A stretch of DNA of 64,000 nt from an uncultured Clostridiaceae bacterium (GCA_948356915.1 CAOJCG010000003.1:52338-116337), one strand, 5' to 3'. Shown: positions 1-10,095, counted from the stretch's first letter. Numbers and translations are program-made. The notes: generated by a model not told the origin, from the sequence alone.

Positions 1-1367
1 AGGAAGAAGAAAGAATTAATGCCTCTAAAAAAACATTGATTACTAGACTTTACATAGTAGAGCAAGAAATATCTATGTTTAAAGAGAGTTTTCCTAAAGA
101 GTATGAAGCTTTTAAGGAAAGGATAGAACTTTTACGGCAAGAATATACTAATACCTTAGACGAATTAACCAAAACACTAACATTTGAAATTGACCCAGAA
201 ACTGATGGTTATAAAATCGGAAAAGTAGTAAAACTTGAAAAAGAGGTAAAAGCATTTCTTGAAAAAGAAGTAAAGTTCGATATTATTTCTAAGCGAATAC
301 AAAAGTTAATATTGAAACTGAATATTTTATATAATGTTTCCATTTTTCATTCTAAGGAATATGAAAAAAACAAAGTACTTTCTAGGCTTGAGCAAGCTTT
401 AGAAGTAGAAATAGAAATAACAAATCAGTTTAAAGAATGTGATTATATCGTAAATGATACGCAGCTAAAAGAAAGAATGATAGAGCTACTATCATATGCA
501 GACTATGAAATATTAAAAACAACGCTAAGGAATAGTTCTTTTAAAGAACAACCTTGTAATGTAATTAAAAAGTTGGTTATGATACAACAGTTTGATGAAT
601 TTGACTATGTAACTGCATTTAAATCTTTTATGAAAGAAGAGTTATCTGATTTTAGTGAATTACTTCTGCAAATTAGTAATACTGAATGTAGAAAAGTATT
701 TAAACAAAAATTAGATAAAATTCTAGAAGATATAACATATTGCGATAATCTGGAAGCAAAGTTTTTAGATGTTAATTTTTGGAATACTTTCTTAAATTTT
801 GAAGCAAACTTACTTGGAATTCTCAATGAAAACAATATAGAAAAAGAAAAAGTTAAAGTAAAACTAATTGCTAGAATGAATATAGGTGTAAGTGAAAATG
901 AAGTTTTAACTATGCCTGTAACTAACGCATACTTAGCTTTAATAAATCTTTTTTATATATCTCATGATGAAAGAATTTTGTTAGTTATTAGGTTGCTAAA
1001 AAATGTGTCAAAAGATGTAACATATAAAGAAATATACTTTTTATTGTTACTTTTTGATGTAATTGAAGTAACTAAAAATACTCCAAATGAACTTATTAAA
1101 CATATAGAAAAATATATAAATAAGTATCCATATAATAGAAAGGAGATTACTGAAAAGAAAAAAAGTGTAATTAGTTCTCAAAATAATAAAGAGTATGTAG
1201 TTGTATTTGCTTTAGATAATCGCGAGCAAGAAACAATTAAGGCTCTTGAAAAACTGAATATTGACTTTAAGGTTATAGATGGAAATGTATATATGAATAC
1301 TTTCTATTTCAACGCCTTAACCAATGTACTTAGAACTTTACAAACAAACACAAAAAATATTATATAA
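1..1367 (+). CDS. Unknown helical protein, 5' end beyond window
   Basis: The frame is open from base 3, so the true start lies upstream and only about 454 C-terminal residues are visible; the TTG at 36 is not a convincing start. The product is rich in Lys, Glu, Leu and Ile and looks mostly helical. The last ~65 residues (from about nt 1165) look like a separate small alpha/beta domain. I recognise no family. It ends 17 nt before the VWA gene, which has its own GGAGG site, so the two are probably co-transcribed with the large kinase-like gene that follows. An in-frame CGG at 135-137 is read through as Arg, unlike the frameshift CGGs in native genes here. Accessory origin is inferred. Confidence 0.7.
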   Translation, partial: EEERINASKKTLITRLYIVEQEISMFKESFPKEYEAFKERIELLRQEYTNTLDELTKTLTFEIDPETDGYKIGKVVKLEKEVKAFLEKEVKFDIISKRIQKLILKLNILYNVSIFHSKEYEKNKVLSRLEQALEVEIEITNQFKECDYIVNDTQLKERMIELLSYADYEILKTTLRNSSFKEQPCNVIKKLVMIQQFDEFDYVTAFKSFMKEELSDFSELLLQISNTECRKVFKQKLDKILEDITYCDNLEAKFLDVNFWNTFLNFEANLLGILNENNIEKEKVKVKLIARMNIGVSENEVLTMPVTNAYLALINLFYISHDERILLVIRLLKNVSKDVTYKEIYFLLLLFDVIEVTKNTPNELIKHIEKYINKYPYNRKEITEKKKSVISSQNNKEYVVVFALDNREQETIKALEKLNIDFKVIDGNVYMNTFYFNALTNVLRTLQTNTKNII

Positions 1368-1384
1368 TATGGAGGTAAAATATT

Positions 1385-2089
1385 ATGGCAAATTTTTATG
1401 ATTTCTCTTCTGACAAAATTGATACTTATATGTTTCTCGTTGATGGGTCTAGTTCTATGGCTGGTGATACAAAAAATGTAGAAAAAGGACTTAAAGGATA
1501 CAAGGAAAGTTTTGAAAGCTTTCCGGATGTTAATTCTATTTCAGTATCTGTTAGCCAGTTTAATGGAGAAGTATACCTAAATGACTTTACTAAGATAAGC
1601 CAAATGAGTACTAGGCATGTGGCAGATGGTGCAACAGCAATATATTATGCAATTGAGAAAGGAACAGAACATCTTCTTAAATATATTGAAAAGGTAACAG
1701 AAAAAGCAGGCGTTACTCCTAAAGCAACATTCATTGTTTTCTCGGATGGCGAGCCTTGCAAGGATAGGGCAAATATGAGCGATGCAAAAAAAGCTATTAG
1801 TAAGCTAAATTATGCAGGTGTAACCACAGTATTTGTTGCTTTTGGAAGTGCTATAAATTCAAGCTTTGGAAAGAAACTAGGATTTATGTCTACAAAAGAT
1901 GTGACGAATAGAGAAGTTATAGTGGAGTTTTTAAGTGAAGAGCTTTCAAAGTCTTGTAAGGAACAGTCTAAAAGCTACAAAGCTTTAGGCGCAAACTTCT
2001 TTAGTCAAGCAGTTAATAGTAGCTCTAAAGGCTATTCTCAAGCAACTGCGCAGGTATTAGAAGATGATTCCTGGATTAATGACATTTAA
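1385..2089 (+). CDS. VWA-domain protein (TerY-like)
   Basis: This 234-aa protein is essentially one von Willebrand factor A domain. The metal-ion-dependent adhesion site is visible: DGSSS at residues 20-24, a Thr in the ATAIYY segment near residue 83, and FSDGEP near 122-127. There is no signal peptide, so it should be cytoplasmic. The start is set by GGAGG about 10 nt upstream. VWA proteins of the TerY group occur beside protein kinases and PP2C phosphatases in tellurite/stress-type systems (family knowledge). Here the next gene is a very large kinase-like protein, which fits that pairing. The specific function is inferred. Confidence 0.85.
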   Translation: MANFYDFSSDKIDTYMFLVDGSSSMAGDTKNVEKGLKGYKESFESFPDVNSISVSVSQFNGEVYLNDFTKISQMSTRHVADGATAIYYAIEKGTEHLLKYIEKVTEKAGVTPKATFIVFSDGEPCKDRANMSDAKKAISKLNYAGVTTVFVAFGSAINSSFGKKLGFMSTKDVTNREVIVEFLSEELSKSCKEQSKSYKALGANFFSQAVNSSSKGYSQATAQVLEDDSWINDI

Positions 2090-2110
2090 TAATAATTTGT
2101 AACAACCAAC

Positions 2111-2135
2111 AGGGGAACGTTTTTAATGTTCCCCT
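2111..2135 (+). terminator. Hairpin between VWA and kinase-like genes
   Basis: Perfect 8-bp stem (AGGGGAAC / GTTCCCCT) with a 9-nt loop lies in the 79-nt gap. The following T-run is weak (TCTCTT), so it may be an attenuator or RNA-processing hairpin that sets the ratio of the two proteins. Confidence 0.5.
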
Positions 2136-2168
2136 TCTCTTAAAAATATAAAAGGAGAGGCAGAGTTT

Positions 2169-5100
2169 ATGTTTAATGAGTGGAAAAACAAAATTTCTTA
2201 CAACCATATAAAACGGCACTATTGCAATATTTCTGAAGTAGATGATATTGAAGAAGTATATTATGCAGAGAACAAACTAGTTGTTGTAGTAAATGATGAA
2301 GAGATAAGCAAACAAATTTATGATATTATAATAACTCTTAAATATAAGGGAGAAATAATTTCTACAAAAGTTTTTAACAAAAACTTAAACTTTAAAGTAA
2401 GTAAATATATTGCTGATAAACACAATAGAATACGTATGTTTTATATAGATGTTAATTTTGAAGCAAATTGGAATGAACTTTCAAAATTACAAAAACTTCA
2501 GGAAGTAACAGGATTAATAACTGATATGGAAAGTAAAGGTTATATTCTTGACAATTCGAAGTTTGAAAATGAGAAACTAAATTCTATATCTACATTTTTA
2601 TCATTATTTTCATTAAATACTGATGATGCAGACTCATCAAAAGAATATCTTATAAAGTATATTCATTACATTCTTTCAGGCGAAGATTTAGAAAAATATT
2701 ACGAAAAGGTTGTTGATAATGTAATTACTGAAGTATGTAATTTCTCATATACTTTTCCTGTAATTGCAATGTGTTACAATTATTTTGCAAAAAATGCTAA
2801 ATATTCTTTAGAAGAGATTAATGCAATTCTGAGAAGTGAAGAATTACAAGAAATGATTCAATCTTCAGAGGATGATAATTATCTACTAACAAGTATAGAT
2901 ATACTTAAAAATAAGCTTACTGAAACTGAAAGCAACGATAAGTATACAATTTATGATGGAAATATAAAAATTTATCATAATATGTCAGAAGACTTTAAGA
3001 GATTTTTGAAATATTATGATAAGTGCGATGTTAGAGTTAGAGAGAGAATAAATCCTATAGAAAAATTAAGCGGAATAATTATGGATTTTAGCGGAAATAT
3101 TATAGGATACAAATTCTATATAGAAAAAATGGACTGTATACAAACAATTTTTGAGAAAGACTTAAAAAGTCAACATGCAATTTTTGACTTTATATCTGAA
3201 ATTGATAGAGCCTGTAAGTATATTATGATGGAAACTTCGAAATTTGAATACAATAAATTTTATTATGATTTTAAAATTGAAGAATCGATTATTTGCTATA
3301 ATAATAAATTAATTATTACCAAAATTGACAAAGTCTTTGACTTTATTAATACTTATAAAGATTATATTAAATATGAGATTATCTCCATATTCTTCAAAAT
3401 ATATGTAGCGTTTTTAAAACAAAAATATGGAGAAATGCATAAAGAAGAAGAACTCTTAAGCAAGGAAGAAGTTAGATTTTTAAGCCCAGTTATTGCAAAG
3501 AACTTTATTAATTACGCTTTAGAAAGAAATCAGTCCTATTTAGATTATGATTTAACAGCAGAAGAACTTTTTGAATTTCTCTATAATACAAAATCTTCTG
3601 ATACTTATTCTGAACATTTATATGATTCAAGATTTGAATATAACCCAATAAAAACTCCATTCATATTTGACTATGAAGCAGAAGAAAAGTATGGAGTTAA
3701 GATCAAAAGTGGAATGAATGAGAAATTAGCAGATGGTAGGTCAATTATAACATTTAAGAGAAAAAAGAAAATCTCTAAACTAAAAAATGCAGAAGATACA
3801 ATACGAAAAGAGATTTCTCGTAAATTCTTAGATCTAGAAGATGACAATATAAAAGTTGTTGGAATTTCTGAAATAATTTATTCTACAACTCTAAACGATG
3901 ATAATATGTATAAGCTTGTAGGATATATAACTGAACCTATCAAAGGAACAAAGCTTACAGAGGAAAGGCTTCTTGAATTTAATAATAAGGAGTTACTCAA
4001 AGTATTTGCGTATCTATTTAGCAAGTTTAGTGGAGGGTATGCAAATTATATTCCTTTAGATGTTATATGGATGGATGATAATTATACATTCTACATTAAT
4101 ATTATGGACGACAATTTCAAGATAGAGACATGTACTGAGGAAAGTTTTCCAAAATTTATGATAAAGAAACTAGTAAAAAAAGGTTATAACCCAAATTCTT
4201 TTATAGACTTAGCAGACATTTATAGCAAAAACTCTTTACTAATACAATCAAATAGTTTTGATACTTATTGTAAAGTGCATAATATATTCTATGATAGTTC
4301 AAATAAAATGTGCCCAGCATGTTCTCAATTAATTTACTCTGTGCCAGATGACTTTGAAAAAACCGAGATTTTGGAAGATACATATGCAAAACACTATCGA
4401 ATTGACAATAAGTACAATCTCAAAGTATATAAGGCATCTTGCCCAAATATGAAAAAGATAGAGAAAAGTATTGAAGGCATTGTAAGTAGAAGACTCAATA
4501 AAGAACTAAGTTATGGCTACTTTACAAAAGAGATGGACTCATTAAAAGAGGTTGATTTCGTACAAGAATGTTTTATACCATACAAAAAAGCAGTGAATTC
4601 TAACAATGAATTTATAGGCTATATTTACAAAGCTGCCAATTTTGATGGTACTACTGGTAATGTATGCGTTGACATAAGTGATTTAAGTAGATTACGCAAT
4701 TTACCTAGGATAATGCGTATAATTAGGTTAATACAGCAAGTTCAGGAATTTACAGACAAAGAATTTAGCTTTATACAAAATCCTTTTACTCATGTTTTCT
4801 TAGCCAAAGATTATAAAAATCAAGTTCAAATATGCAATATTGAATTTTTAGGTGAAGAAGGAAGTATAAAGGACACTATAAAATGGACCTATAAATATGT
4901 AGAAAACATCTTAGCTTTAGATGATTCTATTGTGATAGACATGCCAAATGACTCTTCTGATTTAGATTCTCTTTTGACGAGGCTACAAGCTTTAGCAAAA
5001 GATATGACAAAATGTTGCAAGATTCATAATATGTATTACAGCAATAAACATATATTTTGTCCTAAATGTGTAGATAAGAAAAAGATGAAGGATATTATTA

Positions 5101-6905
5101 TAGAAGATGTAAAGCTCAAAAACATTACTAGTCAAAAGAAGGATGATGAAGGCGGAGAGTCAGTTATTTACCCTTATGGTAACAATAAAGTTGCTAAAAT
5201 ATTTAGGGAAAAAGAGATAGATTATGATTATAAAAATGTAGTTTTGTCTCGGATTTTCAGTAAAAAAGATATATTGGAGGAACTTAACCGTAAAGCAAAT
5301 AAATACACATATGTTATTCCACAAAAACTGCTTATAGATAATGACTCACATAATATTTTAGGTTACACTATGAAGAAAGTAAAAGGAATGCCAATTTCTA
5401 TTTTAAGGGACAAAGAACAAGTTGCAAAACTTGAAATAACCACGAAAGATGTATTAGAAATACTAATTACAATAGGCAAAGGAATTGAAGAATTGCATAC
5501 AAAAGCCAACATCTTTATAGGAGACCTGAATAATAGGAATATTCTATTTGACACTCAAAACAATGTATACTTCTTAGATTTTGACGGAATGGGAATTGAT
5601 GAAATAGCGCCTATGTTTTTAACTGATGGTTTCATTGATCCTGTATCTCAGAAAAATGATACTGTTTCAATGAAAGATGACTGGTATTCATTTGCCATTC
5701 AAGCTTTCTACTATCTTACATTTACTCATCCATTTAATGGCATTTATTATGCTATTAATGAAGAAAGCAAAGGTAAAGAAAAAGTAAATATGCCAATTCC
5801 AGAAAGAATGGAGCTTAGAATATCTTTACTTGGAAATCATGGAATAAAACCACCTACAATAGCAAAATCTTGGAACTGGATGGACAAAGAACTAAAAGAT
5901 GCATTTTTAAATATCTTCGAAGGAGATAATAGGGAAAGTATAGTGCCATATCTTATTAATCAATACCAAAAATTATATCAAAGGCAGCCTAACTTTTCTG
6001 GTAAAATTAATGTTAACTCAAAATTTGTAGCTAAAGAGATTAATCCTTTCAAGGGTGACGTAGTTCGTATTATAAACCCATATGCTGCAATATGTTTTAA
6101 TGATAATTATTATACTACCATATTGGTAGAAGATGAAAATGAACAGTATGATATTAACTTCCCAAATTGTATCGAAATTAGAGATATATTACTAGTTAAA
6201 AATACATCTATTGCTATTGCAATTTATCCTAATAAAGTAATTGCTATCGATTTAAAAACAGATCTAGAGATATACAGCGAAGAAATATTAGGAATGGGGG
6301 ATGTATGCCTAAATGATACGACTTTATACTGTTCTGGTCTTTCAAGAGGAGAAGAAAATGTAATTTTTCAAAGGGAATTTAAGCCTAATGGAGAAGTTAA
6401 AGAAGACAAAATTAAGTTTTTAGTAGATAAGCAAACAAAAAGTTTTTTAGCTAAGTTCAACTCAAAGTTCGTATTAATTAAGCAGGCTTCAGAATATATA
6501 GACGAAATTTATTGCAATAGTGAAAAACTTTGCAATATAGCTTGCAATAACTCTAATACAAAGTACAACACTCTTTATGACACTGCCACAAAGTCATGGC
6601 TAGTAATAAACAGTGAAGGAAATGCTTGTATTATTAAGGCATCAGGAAATGGAGAATACGAAACGATTAATGTTCCAAAAGAAAATATTAATGATACTAA
6701 TATAGGAAATATTACCTTTGATAAAGGAGTTATTTATATTCCAAATCAAAATTTCCTATATATAATTAATGTAAATGACCAACTAATTAGCAAGAAGATG
6801 GAGTGTAATACAATTATGACTCCAAACTCAAAGATATACAATAATAGCGCTAAAGGTTTTAGTGTTATAAATAATGGCATCGCTTACGAAGTTCGTAAAC
6901 GATAG
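2169..6905 (+). CDS. Giant protein with kinase-like domains and zinc ribbons
   Basis: A 1,578-aa cytoplasmic protein. The clearest domain is a protein-kinase-like fold at about residues 985-1290: a catalytic-loop-like GDLNNRNIL near residue 1117 (the HRD His is absent) and a DFDG motif (DFG-like) about 20 residues later. Two zinc-ribbon-like segments, each Cys-x-x-His followed by CPxC, lie near 701-720 and 949-970. The segments before each ribbon (about 515-690 and 730-945) have kinase-like beta patterns but lack catalytic motifs, so they may be degenerate kinase repeats. The last ~280 residues are beta-rich and could form a propeller. Context with the VWA gene suggests a TerY-type signalling system. 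In-frame CGG at 2214 and 5250 are read as Arg. The substrate is unknown. Confidence 0.7.
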   Translation: MFNEWKNKISYNHIKRHYCNISEVDDIEEVYYAENKLVVVVNDEEISKQIYDIIITLKYKGEIISTKVFNKNLNFKVSKYIADKHNRIRMFYIDVNFEANWNELSKLQKLQEVTGLITDMESKGYILDNSKFENEKLNSISTFLSLFSLNTDDADSSKEYLIKYIHYILSGEDLEKYYEKVVDNVITEVCNFSYTFPVIAMCYNYFAKNAKYSLEEINAILRSEELQEMIQSSEDDNYLLTSIDILKNKLTETESNDKYTIYDGNIKIYHNMSEDFKRFLKYYDKCDVRVRERINPIEKLSGIIMDFSGNIIGYKFYIEKMDCIQTIFEKDLKSQHAIFDFISEIDRACKYIMMETSKFEYNKFYYDFKIEESIICYNNKLIITKIDKVFDFINTYKDYIKYEIISIFFKIYVAFLKQKYGEMHKEEELLSKEEVRFLSPVIAKNFINYALERNQSYLDYDLTAEELFEFLYNTKSSDTYSEHLYDSRFEYNPIKTPFIFDYEAEEKYGVKIKSGMNEKLADGRSIITFKRKKKISKLKNAEDTIRKEISRKFLDLEDDNIKVVGISEIIYSTTLNDDNMYKLVGYITEPIKGTKLTEERLLEFNNKELLKVFAYLFSKFSGGYANYIPLDVIWMDDNYTFYINIMDDNFKIETCTEESFPKFMIKKLVKKGYNPNSFIDLADIYSKNSLLIQSNSFDTYCKVHNIFYDSSNKMCPACSQLIYSVPDDFEKTEILEDTYAKHYRIDNKYNLKVYKASCPNMKKIEKSIEGIVSRRLNKELSYGYFTKEMDSLKEVDFVQECFIPYKKAVNSNNEFIGYIYKAANFDGTTGNVCVDISDLSRLRNLPRIMRIIRLIQQVQEFTDKEFSFIQNPFTHVFLAKDYKNQVQICNIEFLGEEGSIKDTIKWTYKYVENILALDDSIVIDMPNDSSDLDSLLTRLQALAKDMTKCCKIHNMYYSNKHIFCPKCVDKKKMKDIIIEDVKLKNITSQKKDDEGGESVIYPYGNNKVAKIFREKEIDYDYKNVVLSRIFSKKDILEELNRKANKYTYVIPQKLLIDNDSHNILGYTMKKVKGMPISILRDKEQVAKLEITTKDVLEILITIGKGIEELHTKANIFIGDLNNRNILFDTQNNVYFLDFDGMGIDEIAPMFLTDGFIDPVSQKNDTVSMKDDWYSFAIQAFYYLTFTHPFNGIYYAINEESKGKEKVNMPIPERMELRISLLGNHGIKPPTIAKSWNWMDKELKDAFLNIFEGDNRESIVPYLINQYQKLYQRQPNFSGKINVNSKFVAKEINPFKGDVVRIINPYAAICFNDNYYTTILVEDENEQYDINFPNCIEIRDILLVKNTSIAIAIYPNKVIAIDLKTDLEIYSEEILGMGDVCLNDTTLYCSGLSRGEENVIFQREFKPNGEVKEDKIKFLVDKQTKSFLAKFNSKFVLIKQASEYIDEIYCNSEKLCNIACNNSNTKYNTLYDTATKSWLVINSEGNACIIKASGNGEYETINVPKENINDTNIGNITFDKGVIYIPNQNFLYIINVNDQLISKKMECNTIMTPNSKIYNNSAKGFSVINNGIAYEVRKR

Positions 6906-6909
6906 GAAT

Positions 6910-6951
6910 AAAAAAATAGAATGGGCTATAAAATGTCTATTCTATTTTTTT
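6910..6951 (+). terminator. Terminator after kinase-like gene
   Basis: AATAGAAT and ATTCTATT pair around an ~18-nt loop and are followed by TTTTTTTATT, just after the stop codon at 6905. The remaining ~200 nt up to prfB hold no gene that I can see. Confidence 0.6.
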
Positions 6952-7162
6952 ATTCCATTGTTTTTAATTAATCTCTTGAAAAAAATGGCATAGCTTACGT
7001 CATGTGCACAGAGGTATTCCAACAAACGATGCCTGTACATTATAAAATATTTTTATGCTGTAAATTCTAATAAGAACAAAATTAATAGAAAATTTTAAAA
7101 ATTTATAGATTTTATATATATAACTAGTATATAATAATGATTACAAAAGGAGAGTGATAAAA

Positions 7163-8289
7163 ATGTTAGATTTAGAAGAAAATTCCAAAAAACTAAATAC
7201 GTTACAATTAAAATTAAAAGAAATAGGTGAGTCACTTTGACATTTCAAAATTAGAAAATGAATTGTTAGAGTTAGAAGATAAGACAACAATTCCAGAGTT
7301 TTGGGATGATAGTAAAACATCATCTATTATATTAAAACAAATAAGTAATTTGAAAGCTAAAACAGAAGAATATAAAAAAGTAAGCAATGACCTTAAAGAC
7401 ACTATTGAGTTAATAGAATTGTTGAAATTAGAAGCGGACGAGAAATGCTTGCCCCTACAAGATGAATTAAACATCTCCGTAAATAAGTTAGAAAGGGATA
7501 TAGAAAAATTAGAAATAAATACTTTATTATCAGGTAAATATGATAGTAATAATGCAATAATAACTCTTCACCCAGGAGCTGGTGGAACTGAAAGTTGTGA
7601 TTGGGTGCAAATGCTATATAGAATGTATACTAGGTGGGCTTCTTCAAATGGATATGAAGTAAAAGAACTTGATTACTTAGATGGAGAAGAGGCAGGCATA
7701 AAAAGTGTTACTGCATTAATATCTGGTCCATATGCTTATGGCTATTTAAAAGGAGAAATGGGAGTACATAGGTTAGTTAGAATTTCACCATTTGATAGTG
7801 GAGGAAGAAGGCATACATCATTTGCTTCATTAGAAGTATTGCCAGAAATAACAGAAGATGTAGAAATAGAAATAAACCCAGATGACTTACGAATAGATAC
7901 ATATAGAGCCTCACGGAGCAGGTGGTCAACATGTAAATAAAACATCTTCAGCAGTAAGAATAACTCATATACCAACAAATACAGTAGTATCTTGCCAATC
8001 TGAACGTTCACAAATACAAAATAGAGAAACAGCAATGAAAATGCTAAAGTCTAAACTATTGGATATGAAAGAAAAAGAGCATAAAGATAAAATAGAAGAC
8101 CTAAAAGGCAACCAAATGGATATAGCATGGGGAAGTCAAATACGTTCATATGTATTTTGTCCATATACAATGGTAAAAGACCACAGAACAAATTATGAAG
8201 TGGGAAATGTACAAGGTGTAATGGATGGAGATTTAAATGAATTTATTAATAGTTATTTAAAATGGAATAAGCAAAATAAAGAGGAATAG
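7163..8289 (+). CDS. prfB: Peptide chain release factor 2, two frame shifts
   Basis: RF2 recognises UGA and UAA stop codons and triggers peptide release through its GGQ loop. The start ATG at 7163 follows AGGAG. A conserved programmed +1 shift occurs at codon 26 (CTT TGA C, 7235-7241). A second interruption lies at 7914: the frame reads TCA CGG AGC and soon stops, whereas dropping the C gives the expected S-G-A-G-G-Q-H-V loop and an open frame to 8289. With both shifts the product is 374 aa, normal for RF2. Without the second shift it would lack the GGQ loop and domain 4. As RF2 is normally essential, either the ribosome shifts at this CGG or the sequence is wrong here. Confidence 0.95.
7223..7241 (+). 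promoter_or_regulatory. prfB programmed +1 frameshift site
   Basis: A Shine-Dalgarno-like AGGTGA stands a few bases upstream of CTT TGA C. This is the classical autoregulatory signal: when RF2 is scarce, the ribosome pauses at TGA and slips +1 from CTT to TTT. Reading continues as L-D-I-S-K, typical of RF2. Confidence 0.93.
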
Positions 8290-8292
8290 AAA

Positions 8293-8913
8293 ATGAAGTG
8301 GAATGAATTATATGAAAAAAATAAATGTAGAAAATTAAGAGAAATAGAAAACGTAAAAAATGATATAATACTAAAAGCAAGACTTAAAAACTTTATAAAT
8401 GAATACTCAAAAAAAATATATATAACTATATTAATAGTTTCATTATTAATAATTATATCCTTTTATTCTAATATAAACACATTAATAACTACTTTTTTGA
8501 TGTTAATAACAATAATGCTTTGCACTATATACTTTAATACATTTACAATTATTTGTAAGAATAATAAAATAATAGTGAAACAAAATAACCAAAAATTGCA
8601 AATAGACTATTCAAATTTAAAAAATATTTATATTGAGAAAAAACAAACGAGAATATTTTTCAAAAAAACAGATAGCTTTTTTTTGATGATACTATATAAA
8701 GCTCCTAATGGCAATATTAGCAATGTACAGTTACCTACATTGTTTTTAAATAAAAATAATGTTCAAAAGTTTTTAGACACTTTTGAAATTAAACAAAGTA
8801 AAACTAATAACATATTGCAAGCACAGAAGTATCAATTAAAAAGACTATTAATAAAGATAATTCTATTTATACTTGTATGGATAGTAATTATAATTACTAC
8901 AATACTAAAATAA
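8293..8913 (+). CDS. Membrane protein, possibly YcxB-like
   Basis: A 206-aa protein starting 3 nt after the prfB stop, so probably in the same transcript. It has a charged N-terminus, two hydrophobic helices at about residues 42-80, a beta-rich cytoplasmic segment (about 85-165) and a hydrophobic C-terminal helix. The layout resembles YcxB-type membrane proteins, but I see no diagnostic motif. The function is unknown. Confidence 0.65.
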   Translation: MKWNELYEKNKCRKLREIENVKNDIILKARLKNFINEYSKKIYITILIVSLLIIISFYSNINTLITTFLMLITIMLCTIYFNTFTIICKNNKIIVKQNNQKLQIDYSNLKNIYIEKKQTRIFFKKTDSFFLMILYKAPNGNISNVQLPTLFLNKNNVQKFLDTFEIKQSKTNNILQAQKYQLKRLLIKIILFILVWIVIIITTILK

Positions 8914-9086
8914 AAATACATAAAATGGTTCATAATTTCAATTATTTGTTATAAAATATCATAGCAAAATGTTAAAGTTATTATATCTAAAAATAAAATA
9001 ACATCATTTAAAATGACCGAAACATATAAATATTTTGATTTTGAAAATTAAAAGCATAAGAATAATGTAAATATAAAAGGGGCTGT

Positions 9087-9132
9087 AAAAAAAGGAAAGA
9101 TTTGGGACGCGTCCCAAATCTTTCCTTTTTTT
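9087..9132 (+). terminator. Perfect 46-nt palindrome terminator/repeat
   Basis: Two 23-nt arms meet at the centre (GGGACG|CGTCCC), starting in A7 and ending in T7+, a strong bidirectional terminator. The GGGGCTGTAAAAAAA leader just before it recurs near 18946, so it is also a member of a dispersed repeat family. The rest of the 311-nt gap (8914-9224) shows no gene. Confidence 0.75.
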
Positions 9133-9224
9133 TACTAATAATTCCTAAGTTACAGTTCTAAAATAGACAAGACCTGAATATATATTTATTAATACAATTA
9201 GTTTCAAAGGAGGTAGGGTGGTAT

Positions 9225-9522
9225 ATGCCTATAGAAGATAGAAAAATGATGAATACCAATGTTATACAAAATTTAGTATTAGAAAATAGAGAAAAACTTA
9301 GTATATCAGGGGTACTTGATGTTCTTAGTTTTGATGATCAGGTAGTAATTGTAGAAACAGAGCTTCGGTCTACTTACTGTAAAAGGCGATAATTTAAGAA
9401 TAAACAAATTAAGCTTAGATACTTCAGAAGTAGTAGTTGAAGGTGAAATATACAATTTAGCATATAGTGAAAATGACTTAGATAAAAAGCAATCAAGTAT
9501 ATTAGGTAAAATATTTAAATAG
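9225..9522 (+). CDS. yabP: Spore protein YabP, interrupted by CGG
   Basis: YabP is a small protein of spore-forming Firmicutes needed for spore cortex formation. The ATG at 9225 follows GGAGG. The frame carries the YabP-like LSISGVLDVLSFD segment (about residues 26-38) and then meets CGG at 9366-9368 (GAG CTT CGG TCT), stopping 8 codons later. Skipping C9366 gives T-E-L-G-L-L-T-V-K-G-D-N, which matches the family, and runs open to TAG at 9522 for 98 aa, the usual length. It is followed directly by yabQ. The shift is the same type as in prfB. Confidence 0.88.
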
Positions 9523-9528
9523 AAGGTG

Positions 9529-10026
9529 ATGAATTTGGATAATACAATAGCAATGCAATTATATTCTTTATTAATTTTTACCATTAGTGGAGTTGCTATT
9601 GGTATATTTTTTGATATTTTTAGAATATTAAGAAAAACATTCAAAACGCCAGATATAATTACATATATAGAAGACACAATATTTTGGATTTGTACTGGCA
9701 TATTTTTCTTATTTCTTTTATTCAAATTCAATAATGGAGAAATAAGAAATTATGTGATTATAGGAATAATAATGGGAATAGTTATCTATATATTAACAAT
9801 AAGTAAATATTTTATAAAGATAAATGTTAGTATTATTAATTTTTTAAAAAAAATATTATTATATCCTATAAAATTAATATGTACTATATTAAGTAAAATA
9901 TTAAAACCTTTTTCATTTATAGTAATAAATACAAATAATCTTTTTCGAAAAAATGTAGAAAAATGTTTGAAAAGTAAAAAAGATATGAAAAAATGTAAAA
10001 AACAATTAGGGAAAGAAGGATTTTAA
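9529..10026 (+). CDS. yabQ: Spore cortex biosynthesis protein YabQ
   Basis: An integral membrane protein of about 165 aa with three to four hydrophobic helices (about 6-28, 38-62, 74-95) and a Lys-rich C-terminus, as in YabQ, which is required for spore cortex synthesis. It begins 6 nt after yabP; GTG at 9526 and ATG at 9529 are both possible, with AGAAGG just upstream. The yabP-yabQ-divIC order is the usual one in spore formers and supports all three calls. Confidence 0.85.
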   Translation: MNLDNTIAMQLYSLLIFTISGVAIGIFFDIFRILRKTFKTPDIITYIEDTIFWICTGIFFLFLLFKFNNGEIRNYVIIGIIMGIVIYILTISKYFIKINVSIINFLKKILLYPIKLICTILSKILKPFSFIVINTNNLFRKNVEKCLKSKKDMKKCKKQLGKEGF

Positions 10027-10095
10027 AGAAAAATGTAGAAAATTATAATATAGGGTATAAAAATAATTAAAAAGTTGGAGAGTGTAAATATACAT

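Noticed and set aside
7914..7914. All CGG breaks explained as random sequencing indels
   Set aside because: Random errors would vary in base and context and favour A/T homopolymers. Here eight of eight are a C before GG at a Gly codon. A specific artefact is still possible and is listed as the main test.
7914..7914. CGG decoded as Arg followed by a -2 shift
   Set aside because: It gives the same frame but would insert an extra Arg in the RF2 GGQ loop and before Walker A, which family alignments do not support.
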